Below are positions 59,173-64,000 of a DNA stretch of 64,000 nt, piece by piece. Numbering within the stretch: position 1 is the first letter of the stretch; each line of letters opens with the position of its first letter. The DNA lies in NCBI GenBank assembly GCA_033819885.1, contig JAQYUZ010000050.1, positions 1-64,000 of the forward strand, given 5' to 3'. Under the pieces are notes generated by a model. That model was not told the origin of the DNA. It saw only the letters and a program-made list of their open reading frames with translations, and did no database searches. This DNA comes from Microbotryomycetes sp. JL201 (taxonomy: Eukaryota > Basidiomycota > Microbotryomycetes). The translations under genes and the position numbers were made by a program.

Positions 59173-60059
59173 TCATACGCTGTGTGAGGTGTCAATTTGA
59201 TCCGCCGCCAATGCCATTTTACGAAGTCTCTTCTTCTCTCTGCCAATGGTCCTCTCGAGCGCTTCCACTCTCACTCTAGCTTCCACGAGCTGGACGCTTT
59301 GCTTTGCAGCGCGCGTGAACGACTGTTGCGCCTGACGCAAGGGGGGAGGTGGAAATGCCGAGAACTGAGCGAGTGGCGACCGAGACTGTTTGGTATCAGC
59401 TTCCCGAGATGCAGGCTTTGGCGCATCAGAAACAGTCGATTGCTCTGTTGTCGAATTTGACAATCGTCTTCGACGAAGATTTGGAGAGCTGGAACGGGGT
59501 CTCGCCGATGGAACGGGCTGAACATTGTCCTGCGTTGTCAAAGTGACGCTCCCGTCTCGCCTATTTGTGGCTGATGTGTCTTTGGCGACAGATTCATCGT
59601 CTTCTTGTACAGATCTGCATGTGCGAGAGGCAGGTCAATCCTTGCCGAATGGCGAGTTCGCATCGCGCCTCGACCAACATTGTCCACTGCGGCGTCGTCT
59701 CGCTCAAATCGTAGCTTGATGCTCCAATTCGTGTAGGACCCAATGCAAGCTTTGCTTTTGCTAACTGAAAATAGCCCTAGACGATGGCGGCACATTCAGC
59801 TTTGAGGGCCGAAAGGCCTCGTCGTTCCCTGGAGCGTGTGCGTTTTCCGCGTGAGTGTGCCCTCGAATGCACCACTCACCTCTTTGAGCGCCACTGCAAG
59901 CTGCTGTTGAGCTTGTTGATAGACATCCAGCGCAGCGAGGTACTCGACGAGCAAGTCATCCAGAGTGTCAGAGTCGGACTCTGTCATCAAGCCGGTTTCA
60001 ACGCGGCGAATCGAATTCGATCCTGTGCTGAAACGTAGAGAAGTTTGGCTCCGTGGCAT
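59173..60059 (-). CDS. VMA22: V-ATPase assembly factor Vma22 (CCDC115 family)
   Basis: Vma22 works in the ER with Vma12 and Vma21 to assemble the V-ATPase membrane sector. The block LDDLLVEYLAALDVYQQAQQ followed by QLAVALKE matches the family N-terminal helix pair. The next exon begins GYFQLAKAKLALGPTRIGAS followed by SYDLSETTPQW, the family's GFF-LA-A-----G---YG--YYD segment. The C-terminal exon carries PPPPLRQAQQSFTRAAKQSV, QLVEARVRVEALERTIGREK and ends DTSHSV. The start at 60059 (MPRSQTSLRFSTGSNSIRRV) is the first ATG. Three exons or more. The middle linker, rich in Ser and Arg, is disordered. The family is called by pattern, so moderately sure. Confidence 0.72.
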
Positions 60060-60278
60060 TGAAAGGATCGCGGGCGCCCGCGCCTCCAGCCAAAACGCAT
60101 GCTGCGCAAAAGTGCTTACATTCAGCTCCTGCTTTATACCCGGCATCCGCCCCCCACGGTGTGCGACTGAGATTGCGCGCAAACTATCTTTGTAGCTGCA
60201 CAAGACGATCACCTCTTGCGTTGCAGCCTCCGAGCCATCGACGCTGGCGACGGGCGATCGACGCAGCTGCAGAGGTGC

Positions 60279-63200
60279 ATGGAAGGTCCGCGGCATCCAC
60301 GCGATGTTCGAGATGATTGGAATGGACCATCTCGAGGGCCGTCAATGAGCCGAGACCGGTTAGTAGCAGGGCAATTGACGGTTTTAGACCGACACAAAAC
60401 AAGGCCCGTAATGGCGCGAATAGCATCAGAAACGGGACTTGTCTTGGTGCCGTGCAGCTCACAGCAGTACTGACACATGCTACCTACGCGTGCTCTCGCG
60501 TGTGCAGGCCTGCGCCGCGCTACGGACGAGATGCGCGTGACTCGCCGCCCGGTCGGTACGCGTCGTCAGGCGGTCCATGGCCCCGCGAGCGGTATCGTAG
60601 CCCGCCACCTGCACTGCCTGGATCCCAGTCGCACTCGTCCGCCGGACCATCCTCGCTATCACGTGACAGATGGGTACGAGGGCTTTGGGACCGCCCGAAT
60701 GACCATGCCAGCGGCAGTAGGTGGGAGGGACGGTCTTATGCGCCAGTAAGGGACGACTATCGACCTACAAGGAGGGAAGACGACCGAGATCGCGATTGGG
60801 AACGGGACCGCAAACTGCCAACTGGACCGTCTCGGCCCTTTGTGCCAGACAATGCTCGCTCGAGAGGCTCAAGCAGCAGCGGCACGTTTCAAATCCCGTA
60901 CAGGAATCGTGTGACCCCTTATAGAAGGGGCAGAGGGGACGCCTCGGATGATGAGGACGGGTATCCGCCGCGACGACCTATCTCGCGACCAGGCTCGAAA
61001 GCATCCGACAAATATCCTGAACATAGAACAGAGTGAGTACATCGCTCCTTATGGCAGACTTGCTTTGCTGACCAATCGCTATCTGCAGCGATCGGCGTTC
61101 AGAGGATCGACCGCAACAAGCGATAGACCCGCCCAAAACTGTGCCTGCGCCTGCCGGAAGCGACAACTTGCGCCGTCGTCACCGATCGATGTCTCCTGGA
61201 GAACTCTCGGAAGGTCAAATACCGACGTCGACCAGGTCGCCCACCCGATCAAGGTCGAGAACGCCGCAATTGCCTCCGCACGAAATGACACCGACATCCC
61301 ACCTGGAAGTCGAAGAGCGATCGAGGCAGTCAGATGTTCGAGATCTCGCTACCACTCGCGAAGAATGCACGGTGACGATCGCTCCAGCTCAGCCCTCCGA
61401 CACCATTCCGCTCGTGTCCGATAAAACAGCGCCTATAAATTCGACCGAGCAAGGTACGACATCGGACTCAGAGGCAGTTGCACCCAAAGGCAACCGGCTC
61501 GGCTCGCCCGCGGATAGAGAACCCAAGACTCCGTCTGCCTCGCCGACGACAGAAGCCTCAGCGATTAGAGTCGAGCCAACAGCGGCAGCGGAGACAAGAG
61601 TCACTATGACGCTTGCAGAGCCTTTACAGCCAGTGGTCACGGCATCGGCAGATACACGCGCCGATGTCGAGGCGCAAGCGACAAGGCCAGAACCCGAAGT
61701 CACATCGTTTGTGTTGGAGCGACTGTTATCACCACCACATCGACCACTCACTGAGGCGGAACCGTATTCTTCTCGACACGTTCCGGGGCCGCTGGCGCAC
61801 GATGAGCGGGCGGGAGCGCTAGGCATGCAGCTGGTATCCCCCTCCTCGCCCCTCACCTCTCTGCCCCCAACGAGTCCAGCCATCTTGCGACAGCAGCCAT
61901 TTTCTCCTACCTCTATCGGCCCGACTTTGAATGGTGCCTTGCTGCCACCAATTGATCTCTATGATCGACCCGGGATCGCCGAGGAGCCGAAGGAGGAGCA
62001 AGCTGTTGCAATGGACCTCGACGAGCAGGGCACCACTACAGCAGCCTCTGTCCAAGAGCGGGACGAAGACGACTCGACTGAGGGTACGCGACGTGGACCG
62101 AGTCCACAAGAGATGCAATCCCCACCACAGCCCGAATCGCCACCGAATCACTTCAAAGCCGTGCTGCTAGACGTTATCGCCGCCAATCCTGCCGACGACG
62201 GAGTCGCAAACGCTGTCATAGTCGACAATCGCGCTAGAACGAAAGAAGAGCGCGCCAAAGCAGATGTGCGACCCCGCAAACCGACCGAGTTTCTCTTGTC
62301 GGACAACGACGAAGCGCTGCACGCCAAGATGCTTCCGTTGTTACTCAGAAAATTCGAGGCTCGAGAGCAACGTCGTGGCGTTAAGATGGTGGATTTGCGA
62401 AACCAGTACAAACAGTTCAACGAAGACTGGTCAGCGCACTGCAAACGGCTTGATCAGATCAAGGCACGCATACAGAAACGGAACCAGCCCTCTACAGTAC
62501 CTCAGACGCCTGCGATTGACGGCGCCGGCCTGCCGTTCTATCCTGAACCCACCACTCCGGGACCGTCAATTGCGACTGGTCGTGCAAACCGGCGAAGCGC
62601 AGTCGCCGGCGGCAATTTTGGCTATGGCGACGCGGTCAGGTCCGAAGCCGAATTTCTCGAGATCCTTGCAAGCTTGGAGACGGCTGACATGCGCGATCCG
62701 ACTGTGCGCGCGACTCGAACGGCTGCCGTCGTCCCCGACATGATTATTGACGACACCGAGCGTCGCGAGTTCATCGGACTTGATGTCGACTGTCGACGCA
62801 GAGTGGACAACCCGGTTGAATTTTACGGCATCAGGGCCCCTCTTGATCTCTGGACGGAAGACGAGGTGCAAGTGTTTTGCAAGCGATTCTCGGCGTACCC
62901 GAAGCAGTTTGGCAAGATTGCTGCCGCGTTGCCGGACAAATCGACCGCTCAATGCGTGCTGTTCTATTACCGCATGAAAAACACGATCGACTTTCGCAGC
63001 TTGTCTGATCGGCGTGGACCGAATGGCAAGCGTCGCAAGCCAAAGCGAAAATTGCTTACAATGGACGGCGACAAAAGAGGTTCGTCGTTGCTGTCCAACT
63101 TGCAACGGATGCAAGCAGACGACCGAGAAGAAGACGATGGCGGAGACAGTCCTCCACCGTCGCCACAAGCGACTCGACGACTGTTGCCGTCAGAGAATGC

Positions 63201-64000
63201 TCAAGTTTTTCGTCCGCCAGATTTCAGCATACGAGACGATTTCAACGACAGTTTGAACGGGGCGTACGAGGATGACGATTCGTACTTTGCCAGACCAATC
63301 AAGCCCGGCAAAGGTCAGAAGACGCCGCGAGGTCGAGAAGCTGCGCTGGACGTGGGGTATGACGGCATTTCAGGCGGATTCGCAGGTGGCGACGATGTCG
63401 ACGATGGCCCTTTCGTGACGCCTGGCGTCGCTGAAGACAAAGTGCGCAAACGCAAGCAGTCTCGAGCCGAAATGGGCGTGTCGGACGGCGAAGACTACAC
63501 TCCAAGAGGCGCAACCGGCCAATCCGGTGCTCCGAGTCTCGGCAGTAAACGCAAGTCGGGAACATCGTCGTATTGGAGTGTCGCCGAGCGGACAGAGATT
63601 CTGAGGCTGCTTGGCGTGCATGGGAAGGATTGGACCAAGATCGCCGAGCATATGGGAAACAAGACCGCTATCCAATGTCGCAATGTGAGTAGCCGGTGTA
63701 ATGCTACGAACCTGGCGCTTGACTGATCGTGATCTCTCTTGTCCTTACAGTGGTACCAGAATAGTGAGAAAATCAAGATGAGGTTTAATGTTTCAGGAAC
63801 TGGACTGATATTTGCTTTGATTTGCAGACGTCAAGAAACTCAAGCTTGAAGCGGTGGTACGTGGCGCTGGCCAAGGCGACAGCGAATCGGGTGGTTCACC
63901 AATGCCGACGCCCAACGAAGAGTATACCGTGAGCAGTCCGAATAGCGTATGACGTCCACATGGCTGCTCACTGATGCAATTGAATTGCAGGCACCACCCG
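60279..64000 (+). CDS. SNT1: Set3 complex subunit Snt1 (two SANT domains), 3' end outside window
   Basis: Snt1 is the NCoR/SMRT-like scaffold of the Set3 histone-deacetylase complex. Exon 1 encodes MEGPRHPRDVRDDWNGPSRG and joins at 60364 in phase through a GTTAGT intron to PAPRYGRDARDSPPGRY; the N-terminus is Arg/Ser-rich. A large exon from about 61100 contains the conserved block FLLSDNDEALHAKMLPLLLR followed by KFEAREQRRGVKMVDLRNQY, a linker, then SANT 1: LDLWTEDEVQVFCKRFSAYP, QFGKIAAALPDKSTAQCVLF and YYRMKNTIDF. SANT 2 follows near 63567: YWSVAERTEILRLLGVHGKD, WTKIAEHMGNKTAIQCRN, with an intron at 63685-63750 and WYQN on the next exon. Coding continues past 64000, so the C-terminus is missing. 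Confidence 0.85.

Overview
This window comes from the nuclear genome of a fungus, most likely a basidiomycete with a compact, intron-rich genome. The evidence is a histone H2B tail, an ESCRT-III Vps24, Atg11, a GRAB-domain golgin, a cyclin-dependent kinase of the Cdc28 type, a DUF6534-like seven-helix membrane protein pair (a family common in basidiomycetes), and nearly every gene broken by many 45-80 nt introns. Those introns are mostly GTGAGY...CTGAC...YAG. A Pucciniomycotina-type genome such as that of Mixia would fit, but that is inference; the species cannot be fixed from the sequence alone. I see no transposon, LTR element, virus relic or CRISPR array.

Layout, left to right. 1-8 kb: end of histone H2B, a tRNA-Glu(CTC), a DHHC palmitoyltransferase and the selective-autophagy scaffold Atg11. 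8.6-15.1 kb: a Ser/Pro-rich protein of unknown function, a leucine-rich-repeat protein, and an M17 leucine aminopeptidase. 15.3-23.6 kb: a TPT/nucleotide-sugar-type transporter, COPII Sec23, mitochondrial ribosomal protein mL41 and a Sos7/Kre28-like kinetochore protein. 23.7-30.2 kb: a type I membrane protein, the 18S rRNA acp-transferase Tsr3, Vps24 and the GPI-transamidase subunit PIG-S. 30.5-42.4 kb: mitochondrial Hsp70, an aldehyde dehydrogenase, RNase MRP subunit Rmp1, ribosome export factor Nmd3 and golgin Rud3. 42.8-46.6 kb: two tandem seven-helix membrane paralogues. 46.7-64 kb: a SNF2 ATPase, homoserine dehydrogenase, a small membrane protein, Cdc28-like kinase, Ssz1, Rcf1, V-ATPase assembly factor Vma22 and the Set3C subunit Snt1, which runs off the end.

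The genes are mostly housekeeping and do not form one pathway cluster. Themes recur: ribosome biogenesis and translation (Tsr3, Rmp1, Nmd3, mL41, Ssz1), membrane traffic (Sec23, Rud3, Vps24, Atg11, Vma22, PIG-S) and mitochondria (Hsp70, mL41, Rcf1). The most unusual observations are of gene structure and single key residues: a homoserine dehydrogenase (and probably Sec23) whose ATG start codon exists only after splicing, a Cdc28-like kinase with PPC in place of the APE motif and PSTALRE in place of PSTAIRE, two GC-AG introns, and a tandem paralogue pair with largely non-matching introns. I did not find a clearly new multi-gene system.
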